In this document: piece after piece, positions 1-10,731 of the stretch | How the letters are laid out: every line of letters starts with the position of its first letter | How positions within the stretch are numbered: position 1 is the first letter of the stretch | From: Sulfitobacter sp. F26169L | GTDB lineage: Bacteria > Pseudomonadota > Alphaproteobacteria > Rhodobacterales > Rhodobacteraceae | Direction: 5' to 3' | Length of the DNA: 64,000 nucleotides | Assembly: GCF_026410285.1 (NCBI RefSeq) | Contig: NZ_JAPMLP010000009.1 | Location: 1 to 64,000, forward strand | Program-made: the position numbers and the translations under genes | The notes under the pieces: model-generated | Databases searched by the model: none | Told to the model about the DNA's origin: nothing | What the model saw: the letters and a program-made list of their open reading frames with translations, nothing else

Positions 1-53
1 GTTTCCAGCTGCTCTTCTGTCGCAGGATTGATGGTGGTGATCTGACCGGTCAT
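1..53 (-). CDS. Aldehyde dehydrogenase, N-terminal start only (cut by window edge)
   Basis: Only the first 17 codons are inside the window. They read MTGQITTINPATEEQLE, and the INPATEE motif is the usual opening of NAD(P)-dependent aldehyde dehydrogenases of the succinate-semialdehyde dehydrogenase type. The ATG at 53 is preceded by a clear ribosome binding site, GGAG, seven bases upstream. The family would oxidise an aldehyde to its acid; the substrate cannot be told from this stub. The catalytic Cys and Glu lie outside the window. Confidence 0.6.
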   Translation of the reverse strand, partial: MTGQITTINPATEEQLE

Positions 54-717
54 AAATTTCTCCAAAATTTGGTAAACTAATCTTGGAAACGCAACGTATC
101 GCGTGATGAAAAAGTTCCTTATATGCGGTCATAGTGCATGAAGTTAACTGGTGAGTTAGGTGACCTGCTTTTACCAACGCTGGTGCTGTGTTGAAGCAGG
201 CCCAAGATGCGGTAACTGACAGAAGTGACTTCACATCCGGAAAAAACGGGCTTGTTGCGCTCCTTGCGTAACTTTGCGTTCCGCCACACCTCGCGTCAAA
301 CTTCATTTCATAACTGCATCCATGACCGGAGGCTGTCACAATGTGAATGCATTTTTACCGCATCGAAGTGCGATACCGCCTTCGCAAGCCGCGCCAGAAA
401 TTGTGTTTTAGGACGCGGCGACCTCATCAGCGGCAAACCTCCGCAAGATGGTTCCTCAAACCCACTCCAGCGAAAGCCTGACAAAACGAGCCAACGGACT
501 GATACCGCTTGAAATTGGAACTTTGAACCGTGTCTTTTTGATTGTTTGCGCGCCGGCCCACGCCACATCTGCGGGCGTCAAGACCCTTTACGGCCGTTCT
601 CATATGGTGTCAGCCGCAAGCTGAGCGCTGAAAAATAGCGCCCAGATTGACGTAAATCATCCCGTCTGTGGCAGCCTCGGGGTCTTCGGCAAAACCGGAC
701 CGACGCACATATCGCAT
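54..717. other. Intergenic region, no supported gene
   Basis: About 660 bases between the divergent start of the aldehyde dehydrogenase and the 3' end of the nitronate monooxygenase-like gene. Open frames of 86-95 codons exist on both strands (225-512 plus, 308-568 minus), but they overlap each other, resemble no family I know and lack a good ribosome binding site. The part nearest 54 should carry the aldehyde dehydrogenase promoter. Confidence 0.5.
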
Positions 718-1983
<1,266 letters not shown>

Positions 1984-3090
1984 ATGACCGACACCTCAAT
2001 CCTCTTCAACCCCTTGAAAGCCGGCGATCTGGAGCTTCCCAATCGCGTAGTAATGGCGCCCCTCACCCGCAACCGTGCGCACGGTGACGGCACGCCTTGC
2101 GCGATGGCGGCAACCTATTACGCCCAGCGGGCCAGTGCGGGCCTGATCATCAGTGAAGCCACACAAATTAGCGAAATGGGGAAGGGATATCTCGACACCC
2201 CTGGGATCTATACGCAAAAGCAGGCCGATGCGTGGGCGCGGATAGTTGAAACTGTTCATGCAGCTGGTGGAAGGATTGCCCTGCAACTGTGGCATGTTGG
2301 GCGCATCAGTCATGTTTCCCTTCTTCCTCATGGCGCACAGCCGCTGTCTTCCAGCGCGATACGCGCCAATACCAAGACCTTTACAGAAAACGGATTTGAG
2401 GACTGTTCGGAGCCGGTGGCGATTGGTAAAGACGATATCGCGCGCACACTGGATGGCTACGCCACAGCTGCGCAGTTCGCAAAGCAGGCCGGATTTGATG
2501 GCGTCGAAATCCACGGCGCAAATGGCTATCTTCTTGACCAGTTTCTTCAGGACGGCGTAAATCGGCGCGAGGATGAATATGGCGGATCTGCGGAAAACCG
2601 CATGCGTCTGTTACGGGAAGTGGTAGTGCGCGTTGCGGATGTCTATGGCGCTTCTCGTGTGGGTGTGCGTCTGTCGCCGCTGGGTCAGGCCAATGACATT
2701 TCGGACAGCGATCCAGAAACACTTTTCGGCGCTGTTGTCGACATGCTATCGCAGCGTGGCCTCGCATATCTCCATTTTGTGGAAGGTTTTTACGGGAACA
2801 ATGCAACTGACGCCGACCGCGCCATGTTAAAGCGCCTGCGCGCACGGTTTGATGGGACCTATTTCGGAAATGGCGATTATGATGCGAAAAAAGCTTCGGA
2901 TGCCATTGGGGCAGGGCACGCGGATGCTATTACGTTTGGCCGACCGTTTATCGCCAACCCTGATTTGCCAGAAAGATTCCGTCGCGGCGCGTCTTTGAAT
3001 GATGCTGACAAGCGTCGCTTTTACGGCGGCGGTGCGGAAGGCTATATTGATTATCCTTTCCTTAAGAAAATGGCGCATGAAGAAACTTGA
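1984..3090 (+). CDS. Old Yellow Enzyme family alkene reductase (NemA-like)
   Basis: FMN-dependent ene-reductase of the Old Yellow Enzyme family, 368 residues. The family reduces activated C=C bonds (for example N-ethylmaleimide, enones) or nitro compounds with NAD(P)H. Visible motifs are NRVVMAPLTRNRA near the N-terminus, LQLWHVGRISH around residues 100-110, the substrate-binding pair in EIHGANGYLLDQFLQ (His and Asn), the NRREDEYGG signature, and FGRPFIANPDLPERF near the C-terminus for phosphate binding. The ATG at 1984 follows an AAAGAG site. The combination with a divergent nitronate monooxygenase-like gene suggests detoxification of nitro or electrophilic compounds; that is inference. Confidence 0.92.
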   Translation: MTDTSILFNPLKAGDLELPNRVVMAPLTRNRAHGDGTPCAMAATYYAQRASAGLIISEATQISEMGKGYLDTPGIYTQKQADAWARIVETVHAAGGRIALQLWHVGRISHVSLLPHGAQPLSSSAIRANTKTFTENGFEDCSEPVAIGKDDIARTLDGYATAAQFAKQAGFDGVEIHGANGYLLDQFLQDGVNRREDEYGGSAENRMRLLREVVVRVADVYGASRVGVRLSPLGQANDISDSDPETLFGAVVDMLSQRGLAYLHFVEGFYGNNATDADRAMLKRLRARFDGTYFGNGDYDAKKASDAIGAGHADAITFGRPFIANPDLPERFRRGASLNDADKRRFYGGGAEGYIDYPFLKKMAHEET

Positions 3091-3226
3091 AAGCCGTGTT
3101 CAAGATCATGCACTTCAGTCGCGAACCGGCACATTAAACACGATTGCGTACCGCTTTCCGTGAGTTCCAAAGAGTTGGTTCTATTAAATACTCTCTCTGG
3201 CACGATGCCGATCCATACAGGATTTT

Positions 3227-3304
3227 TTGAGCGTTATTCGACGCTGGTCATTGCGTGACAAAATGCCAATACGCGAGATTGCGCGACGCTCGGGTTTGGC
3301 AACA
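3227..3304 (+). pseudogene. IS21-family istA transposase remnant
   Basis: A 26-codon open stretch reads RRWSLRDKMPIREIARRSGL in one frame, which matches the N-terminal helix-turn-helix of IS21-family IstA transposases. No catalytic DDE core or istB follows. It is therefore a scar of an insertion element. Confidence 0.6.
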
Positions 3305-3311
3305 ACACAAC

Positions 3312-3336
3312 GTCAACACCAGACGCTGGCGTTGAC
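3312..3336. repeat. Hairpin GTCAAC(A)CCAG-acg-CTGG(C)GTTGAC
   Basis: Inverted repeat with 11-base arms and one A:C mismatch around a 3-base loop, directly after the IstA scar. It may be a remnant of the element or a transcription stop. No T-run follows. Confidence 0.45.
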
Positions 3337-3579
3337 ATTATTGAGGAACCGTTCGTGATCTATCGCCCGATCGGCCAGATCGTGTGGGCTTTGATAGATC
3401 GGGATGTTCAGGACGAGATCAACTTGCGCATCGGCGGTGATATGTTTGACCTGACGGCCTAAAACATCGAAGGAAGCAGGCTACCCGCGCAACGCGTATA
3501 CTCTGGGCAAAGCTTGAAGCAACCGCAAATTGCGATAAGTATGTTCTGCATGCGTAAGCTTAGATTGGAAGGATACGAC
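3337..3579. other. Intergenic region with an unidentified coding tail
   Basis: An open stretch at about 3355-3462 on the plus strand ends in a stop after IGGDMFDLTA. It has no visible start and looks like the C-terminal piece of a lost gene; I do not recognise it. The remainder leads into the GlsB-type gene. Confidence 0.35.
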
Positions 3580-3825
3580 GTGGGAATTGGATTGATTGGT
3601 GCGATTATCATTGGCGGTCTGGCGGGGTGGATTGCCAGTATGATAATGAAAGTCGATACTGGCTTGTTCGCTAATATCGGGCTCGGGATCATTGGCGCAG
3701 TTGTGTTGAATTTGATCTTGGGTGCGTTGGGTATTTATGCTGAGAAAAGCTGGCTTGCGCAATTGGTTGTTGGACTGGTTGGGGCTTGCGTCTTGATTGC
3801 AGGGTGGCGAGCAATCAAACGGTAG
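3580..3825 (+). CDS. GlsB/YeaQ/YmgE family stress-response membrane protein
   Basis: Small inner-membrane protein of 81 residues, the normal size for the transglycosylase-associated (GlsB/YeaQ/YmgE) family. It opens with GIGLIGAIIIGGLAGWIAS, followed by two more hydrophobic glycine-rich segments, giving three predicted membrane helices. The start is a GTG at 3580 with a strong site, GGAAGGA, six bases upstream; longer versions starting further upstream would add a non-family leader. Family members are linked to envelope or general stress; the molecular role is not established. It stands alone with no operon partner. Confidence 0.85.
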   Translation: MGIGLIGAIIIGGLAGWIASMIMKVDTGLFANIGLGIIGAVVLNLILGALGIYAEKSWLAQLVVGLVGACVLIAGWRAIKR

Positions 3826-4573
3826 CCATTTAAATGGAGTTGTGACGGTTACTGCTTCCGATTGCCGATTCCACGGTATGAAAGTAACCGGTGCTGATAC
3901 AAACACCTTCCATCAGTGATAATGTTGCTGCTCTCCGCCGTGGATCACTGTGCATGCGGTCCGTAGTTGCGCGTGATGCTTGTCTGACATCAGCACCCGT
4001 AGGACATATTTAGGGATTTGGACTGTGGGTGATTTCTGGTTCATGTCATCAATCAGGAGATCGAGACCACAAACATCGACGTAGGCCGCCGAGAAGGTGG
4101 TTAGGAACATCCGCCGTAGGACATGGCAGACTTACTCAGCCGGGGAAAAGATCCGCATTGTTTTGACAGAGCTTCGCGGCGAAAAGTGCATCTGAGTGCT
4201 GCACCGAGCTTTCAGGGACCGCTGAACTATGGGATGGCGTCGATCTTAGAGGTTTTGAAAACCTCCTACAAAGTGCTAATTGGATCCCGTCTGCCGATCT
4301 TCACCCTCGCGAAATAAATCAAGTAGAACTGAAAGTAGCGGCCATTTCGGCTGCAAGAACTGCTATTGTAGCGGCAAGATTTCAATTCTGTTTAGATATA
4401 TATAACGAAGAATGGCAAATCCATCCCAGGACGCTCTACGCCACGCAAATTCGAACATGGTACGGTCTTCATATCCCTAACCGACAACTACAGGCAAAGC
4501 TTGCGGAATAATATTGCAGGTCGACCCCGGGGTCAAGAGACGTCTGCGACAAGTGCTGCAGTGACAACCTCCG
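3826..4573. other. Intergenic region, no supported gene
   Basis: About 750 bases between the GlsB-type gene and the DUF3253 gene. Open frames (3913-4110 minus, 4123-4317 plus) are short and match nothing I know. The only distinct structure is a 17-base palindrome, GAGGTTTTGAAAACCTC, at 4249-4265 with no T-run after it. This could be an old gene remnant. Confidence 0.4.
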
Positions 4574-4843
4574 CTACACTTGATCCTTTTCGCTAACTGT
4601 AATGCGATAGATGCCATGGAAGTCATCGAAATCAATAATCTGACCTCCTTTTTTAATCATTATCTTGCCACTCCTCGCAAGCTTGATTGCGCGCTCTTTG
4701 ACTTGATCCATCAATGGACGCCAATCGGCTTCATCACGTCCCCCAACATGACGCGCAACTTCTGACGGGCAAATTGTTTTGCCCATTCCCCGCTCGGCGG
4801 CAAGTTTCAAGATGGCATTGTCGATTTTATCTATTTGTTTCAT
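4574..4843 (-). CDS. DUF3253 domain-containing protein
   Basis: Protein of 89 residues that is almost entirely a DUF3253 domain. The diagnostic stretch is GKTICPSEVARHVGG followed by DWRPLMDQVKERA and a basic, winged-helix-like C-terminal part (GKIMIKKGGQIID). The fold suggests a small DNA-binding or winged-helix protein, but no function is established for the family. It is alone between two gene-poor stretches. Confidence 0.8.
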   Translation of the reverse strand: MKQIDKIDNAILKLAAERGMGKTICPSEVARHVGGRDEADWRPLMDQVKERAIKLARSGKIMIKKGGQIIDFDDFHGIYRITVSEKDQV

Positions 4844-5188
4844 AGCGGTAGTGCTTGCATAGATGTCTCAAAAAAAATCGGTGAGCCGTGGGGTATGTCA
4901 GTTTTGACAGTCTCAATGTTTGCCCAGTGTTTAATCCAGTCCAGCGCACTAGCCTCCATTCAAATAGCAGTTTCAGATCTGGGCGTTATCCATAGTTACA
5001 TTGGTTATTCTTTCCAGCTTCATGCCATTCGACAAATAGCTCCTGCTCTTCTAATATTGCGTTCACCTACTTCAGAATTTGCAATTTATAAGGTAAATTA
5101 TGTTAACTTTTCGCGACGTAAGATCGCGCTGAACCATATGGCCGGAGCAGAGAGTATGCCATAACGGCAAACAGTTCATGCAATCGAC
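4844..5188. other. Intergenic region, no supported gene
   Basis: About 345 bases, noticeably AT-rich. It lies upstream of the DUF3253 gene and downstream of the GMC oxidoreductase gene. A 109-codon plus-strand frame (4835-5164) crosses it but has no family resemblance and overlaps the DUF3253 start. Confidence 0.4.
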
Positions 5189-6805
5189 CTACCGCGCTGT
5201 TTTCAGGATCATGTCGGCAGCTTTCTCGGCGATCATCACCACCGGAGAGGCTGTATTGCCCGACACAATTTTCGGCATGATCGAGGCATCGATAACCCGC
5301 AGGCCGGTCAGCCCGTGCACTTTTAAATCCACGCCCACGACCGACATCGGGTCGCTGCCCATTTTGCACGTTCCGACCGGGTGAAAGATGGTTGTGGCGA
5401 TATTGCCAGCCTGTTCAAGAAGATCTTCGTCGCTCGTGTGCGCCGGTCCGGGAAGGATCTCCTCGGGCGCGTGCGGTTGCAGTGCTTTGGCGGTCATGAT
5501 CCGGCGCGCCTGCCGGATGGATTCAACCGCAACGCGTTTGTCATTCTGTGCAGACAGATAATTTAGCCTGATGTCGGGCTGTTCGTAATGATCCGCCGAC
5601 TGCGCGTGGGTTGATCCAATGCTTTCGGGGCGAAGATTACACACCGACACCGTAATTGCAGGGAATGGGTGCAGCGGATCACCCAGCTTGTCGGTCGACA
5701 GCGGCTGTACGTGGTATTCAAGGTCCGGCGTTTCAAGCGAAGGGTCGGATTTGCTGAACATGCCAAACTGGCTGGGCGCCATGGACAGTGGGCCGCTTTG
5801 TTTCAGCAAATATTCCAGACCCATCCGCGCCTTGCCCGTCATTGAATTTGCCATTGTGTTCAGCGTCTTGGCGTTGCGCACTTTATACACCGTGCGGATT
5901 TGCAGATGGTCTTGCAGGTTTTCACCCACGCCGGGACTGTCGTGCTGTGGCGTAACGCCCAGACCGGCAATCACATCCGGCTGGCCGATTCCCGACATCT
6001 CAAGAATTTTGGGCGAGTTGATGGCACCGGCCGCTAACAGCACCTCAGCGCTGCACCGCGCCTCACAGATTTTGCCGTCTTTGGCAAACCGCACGCCAAC
6101 CACCTTTTTACCCTCAAGGATCAGGCTTTCGGTATGGGCCTGTGTCAGAACCCGCAGGTTCGGGCGTTTCATCGCAGGGCGTAAAAACCCGCGCGCCGTG
6201 CTCCACCGCACACCGTTTTTCTGGTTAACCTCGAAAAACCCCGATCCCTCGTTATTGCCATCGTTGAAATCATCGCGCGGATGAATTCCGAATTCTTTTG
6301 CGCCCTCCTGAACCGCTTTCAGGATGTCCCAGCTGAGTTTCTGCTTGCTGACCTTCCATTCGCCGCCCGCACTGTGCAGACCGGTTTTGCCGCCGTGGTG
6401 ATCCTCCGATTTCAGGAAATACGGCAGCACATCGTCCCAGCCCCATCCAGTGTTGCCGAGCTGGCGCCAGTGATCGTAATCCGCCGCCTGCCCGCGCATA
6501 TAGATCATGCCGTTTACCGACGAACACCCGCCCAGAACCTTGCCGCGCGGATAGACCAGCGCACGCCCGTTCAGCCCCGCTTCGGGGGCGGTTTTCATCA
6601 TCCAGTCGGTGCGCGGATTGCCGATGCAGTACAGGTATCCAACAGGAATTTTCACCCAGTGATAATTGTCCTTCTGCCCCGCTTCCAACAGCAGAACACG
6701 GGTTTTCGGATCGGCGCTCAGCCGGTTGGCCAGAACACACCCCGCCGTGCCGGCACCGACAATAATATAGTCATAGCTGCCGACCAGCGTCTCGGTATGT
6801 GTCAT
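5189..6805 (-). CDS. GMC family FAD-dependent oxidoreductase (choline/alcohol dehydrogenase-like)
   Basis: Flavoprotein of the glucose-methanol-choline family, 538 residues, the usual length for BetA/AlkJ-type alcohol dehydrogenases. The N-terminal dinucleotide-binding motif is YDYIIVGAGTAGCVLANRLS; GKVLGGCSSVNGMIYMRG is the first GMC signature and GAINSPKILEMSGIG the second. Near the C-terminus, FHPVGTCKMG carries the active-site His and GNTASPVVMIAEKAAD closes the FAD site. The family oxidises primary alcohols to aldehydes and passes electrons to quinone or oxygen. The start at 6805 has GGAG nine bases upstream; an upstream ATG at 6853 would add a 16-residue leader without a site. Substrate unknown. 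Confidence 0.9.
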   Translation of the reverse strand: MTHTETLVGSYDYIIVGAGTAGCVLANRLSADPKTRVLLLEAGQKDNYHWVKIPVGYLYCIGNPRTDWMMKTAPEAGLNGRALVYPRGKVLGGCSSVNGMIYMRGQAADYDHWRQLGNTGWGWDDVLPYFLKSEDHHGGKTGLHSAGGEWKVSKQKLSWDILKAVQEGAKEFGIHPRDDFNDGNNEGSGFFEVNQKNGVRWSTARGFLRPAMKRPNLRVLTQAHTESLILEGKKVVGVRFAKDGKICEARCSAEVLLAAGAINSPKILEMSGIGQPDVIAGLGVTPQHDSPGVGENLQDHLQIRTVYKVRNAKTLNTMANSMTGKARMGLEYLLKQSGPLSMAPSQFGMFSKSDPSLETPDLEYHVQPLSTDKLGDPLHPFPAITVSVCNLRPESIGSTHAQSADHYEQPDIRLNYLSAQNDKRVAVESIRQARRIMTAKALQPHAPEEILPGPAHTSDEDLLEQAGNIATTIFHPVGTCKMGSDPMSVVGVDLKVHGLTGLRVIDASIMPKIVSGNTASPVVMIAEKAADMILKTAR

Positions 6806-6925
6806 TGAAAATGCTCCAGAAGCCGCGAATCCGCGTGATGTCGCGATCAACATAGAACGCCAGTACCGTAAGGTCAGGGGGTAATTTTCCCGGATGCGCC
6901 AATTGGCCCCCCTGCCCCGCCGGAA

Positions 6926-6945
6926 CGCCCCTTTGTCAAGGGGCG
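6926..6945. terminator. Hairpin terminator after the catalase gene
   Basis: CGCCCCTT-TGTC-AAGGGGCG forms a perfect 8-bp stem just past the catalase stop at 6960. There is no long T-run, so termination efficiency is uncertain. Confidence 0.5.
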
Positions 6946-6959
6946 GCCGGTTTCATGGA

Positions 6960-8414
6960 TCAGCTTTCGCGCACGCCTCTTTCGATGCGATCACCCAGCG
7001 TCTTGTCGACGTTACGCCAGTATTCAAATGCACGTTTCAGGATCGGCTCGGACACACCGCCCTTAAGGTGACCGACAACGTTGCTGACCAGACGGTCCCG
7101 TTCGCCGTCATCAAGGACATCGCGCACCAGCGTACCCGCCTGCCCCCAATCATCATCATCCTCGCGCAGCGTATAGGCGGCGCGTACCATGTCTCCGTCA
7201 GCGTGCCATTTCCCCGCATCATCGGTCAGCGACGGATCGGCGTGCGGCCCGCCGTAAGAGTTGGGCGCGTACACCGGATCGCTGACGTTATCGACACGCA
7301 TTGCGCCGTCCTTGCTGTAGCTGTGCACCGGGGCGATCGGGCGGTTTACCGGGATCTGGGCAAAGTTTGCGCCCAGCCGAGCGCGGTGCGCATCGGAATA
7401 GGAAAAACTGCGCCCCAGAAGCATTTTGTCCGGGCTCAGGCCAATGCCGCGTACCAAGCTGTCAGGCGCAAAAGCGGCCTGTTCGATCTGGGTGTGGAAA
7501 TCGGTCGGGTTGCGATCCAGTGTCAGTCTGCCCACCTCGATCAGCGGATAATCGGCATGAGGCCAGACTTTGGTCAGGTCAAACGGGTTGAAGCGATATG
7601 TCTTGGCCTCCTCGAACGGCATCACCTGCATGTGCAAGGTCCATGTGGGGAAGTTCCCCTCCTTGATGGAGTTGAACAGATCGCGGCGGTGATAATCACC
7701 ATCTTCACCGGCCAGCTTGTCCGCTTCGGCCTGTGTCAGAAAATCGTTACCCTGATCTGTCTTGAAGTGATACTTGACCCAGAATTTTTCGCCATCGGCG
7801 TTGGCCCAGCTATAGGTGTGACTGGAAAACCCGTCCATATGGCGCCACGTTTTCGGGATGCCACGATCCCCCATCAACCACGTGACCTGATGCGCGGACT
7901 CTGGTGAAAGTGTCCAGAAATCCCACTGCATATCATGGTCGCGCAATCCGCTGTCCGCGCGGCGTTTCTGCGAGCGGATGAAATGCTGGAACTTCATCGG
8001 GTCGCGAATGAAAAACACTGGTGTGTTGTTCCCGACCATGTCGTAGTTGCCCTCGGTCGTGTAGAATTTCAGCGAGAAACCGCGCGGGTCGCGCCATGTG
8101 TCCGGGCTACCGCTTTCGCCTGCCACAGTTGAAAAGCGGATCAAAATATCGGTCTTGGTGCCGGGCTGGAAGACGGCAGCGCGGGTGTATTTGCTGACAT
8201 CCTGAGTTACTTCGAAATGACCGAATGCACCGCCGCCTTTCGCGTGGGGCTGGCGCTCGGGGATACGCTCGCGGTTAAACTGCGCCATCTGTTCAATCAG
8301 ATAGTGATCATGCAACAGGATCGGCCCGTCGGGCCCGATGGTAAGCGAGTGTTCATCGCTGGCGACAGGTGCGCCACCATCAGTTGTGGTAAACTTTCCC
8401 TTATCCTTAGTCAT
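6960..8414 (-). CDS. katA: Catalase (small-subunit, clade 3 type)
   Basis: Heme catalase of 484 residues that converts hydrogen peroxide to water and oxygen. The distal His lies in [14 protein letters not shown], the distal Asn in [15 protein letters not shown], the substrate channel signature in [20 protein letters not shown], and the heme-ligand Tyr in [14 protein letters not shown]. The length without a C-terminal flavodoxin-like domain places it among small-subunit catalases. The start at 8414 has GAGGAG upstream; a 30-residue upstream extension is unlikely. No oxyR gene is next to it, so its control must come from elsewhere. The neighbouring flavin oxidases could be a peroxide source. 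Confidence 0.95.
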   Translation of the reverse strand: MTKDKGKFTTTDGGAPVASDEHSLTIGPDGPILLHDHYLIEQMAQFNRERIPERQPHAKGGGAFGHFEVTQDVSKYTRAAVFQPGTKTDILIRFSTVAGESGSPDTWRDPRGFSLKFYTTEGNYDMVGNNTPVFFIRDPMKFQHFIRSQKRRADSGLRDHDMQWDFWTLSPESAHQVTWLMGDRGIPKTWRHMDGFSSHTYSWANADGEKFWVKYHFKTDQGNDFLTQAEADKLAGEDGDYHRRDLFNSIKEGNFPTWTLHMQVMPFEEAKTYRFNPFDLTKVWPHADYPLIEVGRLTLDRNPTDFHTQIEQAAFAPDSLVRGIGLSPDKMLLGRSFSYSDAHRARLGANFAQIPVNRPIAPVHSYSKDGAMRVDNVSDPVYAPNSYGGPHADPSLTDDAGKWHADGDMVRAAYTLREDDDDWGQAGTLVRDVLDDGERDRLVSNVVGHLKGGVSEPILKRAFEYWRNVDKTLGDRIERGVRES

Positions 8415-8741
8415 AGTCAGTACTCCTCTGTAATTCTCTGCGCAGAAATGTCGTGTCGTAACCGCCATCGATTTCGCGCGGGCTGACCGCAGCGTTTTCC
8501 GCAATCATCGGATGAATCGCTGGGATGCGAGACTTCCTTTCCGGTTAGCTCTGGATACTAGCCATGTTCCCGGATCTTTCAACCGGCGACAGCAAAGCAG
8601 CCAGCACCCTACAAATGAAGATCACCAACCAAAAAGGAACGGATTTCAGGTCACTATTGTTGCAATCCCATCTATCGGTGTGTCCATACCCATGAAGTCA
8701 TCGCGATTTGATCGCTTCTCACAGCGTGCGATGAGAATGCT
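8415..8741. other. Intergenic region between catalase and TRAP permease genes
   Basis: About 330 bases that must hold the catalase promoter. The inverted repeat TCATCGC (8698-8704) / GCGATGA (8728-8734) lies just beyond the permease stop and may help end that transcript. No gene is seen. Confidence 0.4.
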
Positions 8742-10661
8742 CTATCCTCCGACCGACGTCGCTGATCGAAGTCTTATCAAGGAAACGCCCGCGCCTACCG
8801 CAACGATACACAATCCCGCCAATTCGAACGAGCGGTCTGGCACCATCAGGCCTAAAGCTCCCGTTCCTACAATCACACGTTCGATCAGATTTATTCTGCC
8901 AACTTTGTAAAGATAACCTTCAAGCGAGCACGATAGCGCGACCAGTGCAAGTATTGCGGTAGTAACTGCCAGCACGATTGCAACGATGTCACCGCCCTGA
9001 AGCAGCAGCGCAGGTTCATACACAAAGACAAACGGAAGGATGAACAACGCTATCCCCAACCGCATAGAAGTAAAGCCGGTAGCCATGCCCTTCGCACCTG
9101 AAATCTGCGCTGCTGTAATGGATGCAAGCGCGACCGGCGGCGTGATGTATGACAGCATCCCCCAGTACAGCACGAAAAGGTGGGAACCGATGGGCGACAG
9201 ACCCAGCTTGACCAATGCTGGCGCTAAAATGGTTGCAAGGAAAATGTAGCAAGCCGAAACTGTCATGCCCATGCCCAAGACAAAGCTGGTGATCGCGCCA
9301 AGGACCAGCAGCAGGAATGTGCTTTGCCCCCCGTACTGGACCAGTTCGCGGGAAAATGCGCCCCCTACACCGGTGATTGCCAGCGATCCAACCACAAGCC
9401 CGACACCGCACAACGTGGCGATAAGATAGGCGATATCCTTGGTCACCCCCTCCACCAGCTTGCGCGCTGCGTCCAGCGCGGGTATTTCGCGGTACCGCAC
9501 CAACGAGAGCAACAACATCAACGCCGTAGCATAATAAGCCGCGCGTGCGGGACTGATCACAAACAACAATACCACCAACGCAACCAGTGACATCAGATGA
9601 TGCCAGCCTTGCGAAACCACCACACCCAGAACCGGAATTTCCTGATCGAGCGGTGTTGTAATGTTATTGCGCGCAGCAAACAGATCAACTTGTAGAAGCA
9701 GAGCCAGATAATACAGCGCCGACGGCACAATCGCAGCGACAATGATTGTGGTATACGAAACGTCAAGAAATGAAGCCATAATAAACGCGACCGCGCCCAT
9801 AACAGGCGGCATCAAAGTGCCGCCAGTGGATGCACAGGCCTCAACTGCACCAGCATATCGCGCGGGATAACCTGCTTTTTTCATCGCCGAAATTGTCATA
9901 CGTCCGGTGGACAGAACATTTGAGATGACCGAACCTGAAAGCGAGCCGAACAGGGCGCTGGACATAATTGCCACCTTGGCCGACCCACCACGGCGGCGGC
10001 CCATCAAGGCCATCGACAGCTCCATAAAGAAACGTGCCCCGCCAATTGCGTTCAGCACTGCACCAAAGATGATAAAGCCGACGAGCGTATCCGCAACAAC
10101 TCTGAGAGGGATGCCGATAAGGCTTTCCATGCCCATAACATGCGCCGCAGCAGTTTCAGGAAGGGTAAGCGCCGGACCCCACAAAAAACCGGGCATGTAT
10201 TCCGCGAACAGCGGATAGGCCGCAAAAAACGTACAGATAATCAACAAAAGTAGCCCACCGGAGCGCCGAAGCGCCTCAAGTGCAAGCAGTACCATGATGA
10301 CAGACACCACCGCAGGCACGGTGGGCGCAACTACATCCCAGCCTTGAGTGATAATATTTTCAGCATTTACTGCTAGATAAATGCCTGCCCCCAACGACAG
10401 CGCAGAAAACAACCAGTCAAACGGGCTGACGCGTACCACGGCGCTGTCCGCACGGGCGGGAAGTAAAAGGAAGGATGTCGCGAGGAATAACGCGATGAGC
10501 AGATAATAATATCGGTTCGACAACAGCGGAAAAAGGCCCAGCAGCTCGATGTTAAAGGTTTGCAAAACAATGCCAACTAGCCCGACCGCACCGAGTATGC
10601 CGACAACAACACGGGCCGGACCGTTCAACCTGTCGGGGATAGCTTCTTTTGAATCAGACAT
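8742..10661 (-). CDS. TRAP transporter fused permease (4TM/12TM, TAXI type)
   Basis: Fused small and large membrane subunits of a tripartite (TRAP) transporter, 639 residues, nearly all hydrophobic helices. The N-terminal third has the four-helix small-subunit part; the DctM-like part contains the signature SSALFGSLSGSVISNVLSTG and ASTGGTLMPPVMGAVAFIMA. The start at 10661 is preceded by AAGGG. The gene follows the TAXI binding-protein gene with a 70-base gap that carries a hairpin. Such systems use a sodium gradient to import organic anions caught by the periplasmic protein. The linked CoA-transferase and acyl-CoA dehydrogenase suggest a carboxylic acid substrate. Confidence 0.92.
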   Translation of the reverse strand: MSDSKEAIPDRLNGPARVVVGILGAVGLVGIVLQTFNIELLGLFPLLSNRYYYLLIALFLATSFLLLPARADSAVVRVSPFDWLFSALSLGAGIYLAVNAENIITQGWDVVAPTVPAVVSVIMVLLALEALRRSGGLLLLIICTFFAAYPLFAEYMPGFLWGPALTLPETAAAHVMGMESLIGIPLRVVADTLVGFIIFGAVLNAIGGARFFMELSMALMGRRRGGSAKVAIMSSALFGSLSGSVISNVLSTGRMTISAMKKAGYPARYAGAVEACASTGGTLMPPVMGAVAFIMASFLDVSYTTIIVAAIVPSALYYLALLLQVDLFAARNNITTPLDQEIPVLGVVVSQGWHHLMSLVALVVLLFVISPARAAYYATALMLLLSLVRYREIPALDAARKLVEGVTKDIAYLIATLCGVGLVVGSLAITGVGGAFSRELVQYGGQSTFLLLVLGAITSFVLGMGMTVSACYIFLATILAPALVKLGLSPIGSHLFVLYWGMLSYITPPVALASITAAQISGAKGMATGFTSMRLGIALFILPFVFVYEPALLLQGGDIVAIVLAVTTAILALVALSCSLEGYLYKVGRINLIERVIVGTGALGLMVPDRSFELAGLCIVAVGAGVSLIRLRSATSVGG

Positions 10662-10690
10662 TGCAAAAACCCTTGCCAAAAACAGTCAGC

Positions 10691-10716
10691 CCCCACCCGC
10701 AAAATCGCGGGCAGGG
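10691..10716 (-). terminator. Attenuator hairpin between binding-protein and permease genes
   Basis: On the transcribed strand CCCTGCCCGC-gatttt-GCGGGTGGGG forms a 10-bp stem with two G-U pairs, followed a few bases later by TGTTTTTGG. It lies between the TAXI binding-protein stop and the permease start, where it could stop most transcripts and leave excess binding protein. Confidence 0.55.
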
Positions 10717-10731
10717 ACAAGTATCACAAAA

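Noticed and set aside
225-568. Overlapping open frames on both strands near the left end
   Set aside because: They overlap each other, have no family resemblance and no convincing ribosome site.
4249-4265. Palindrome GAGGTTTTGAAAACCTC as a terminator
   Set aside because: No T-run and no gene end nearby; it is noted only as a structure in a gene-free stretch.
4835-5164. Plus-strand frame of 109 codons
   Set aside because: It overlaps the start of the DUF3253 gene, has no good start site and matches no family.
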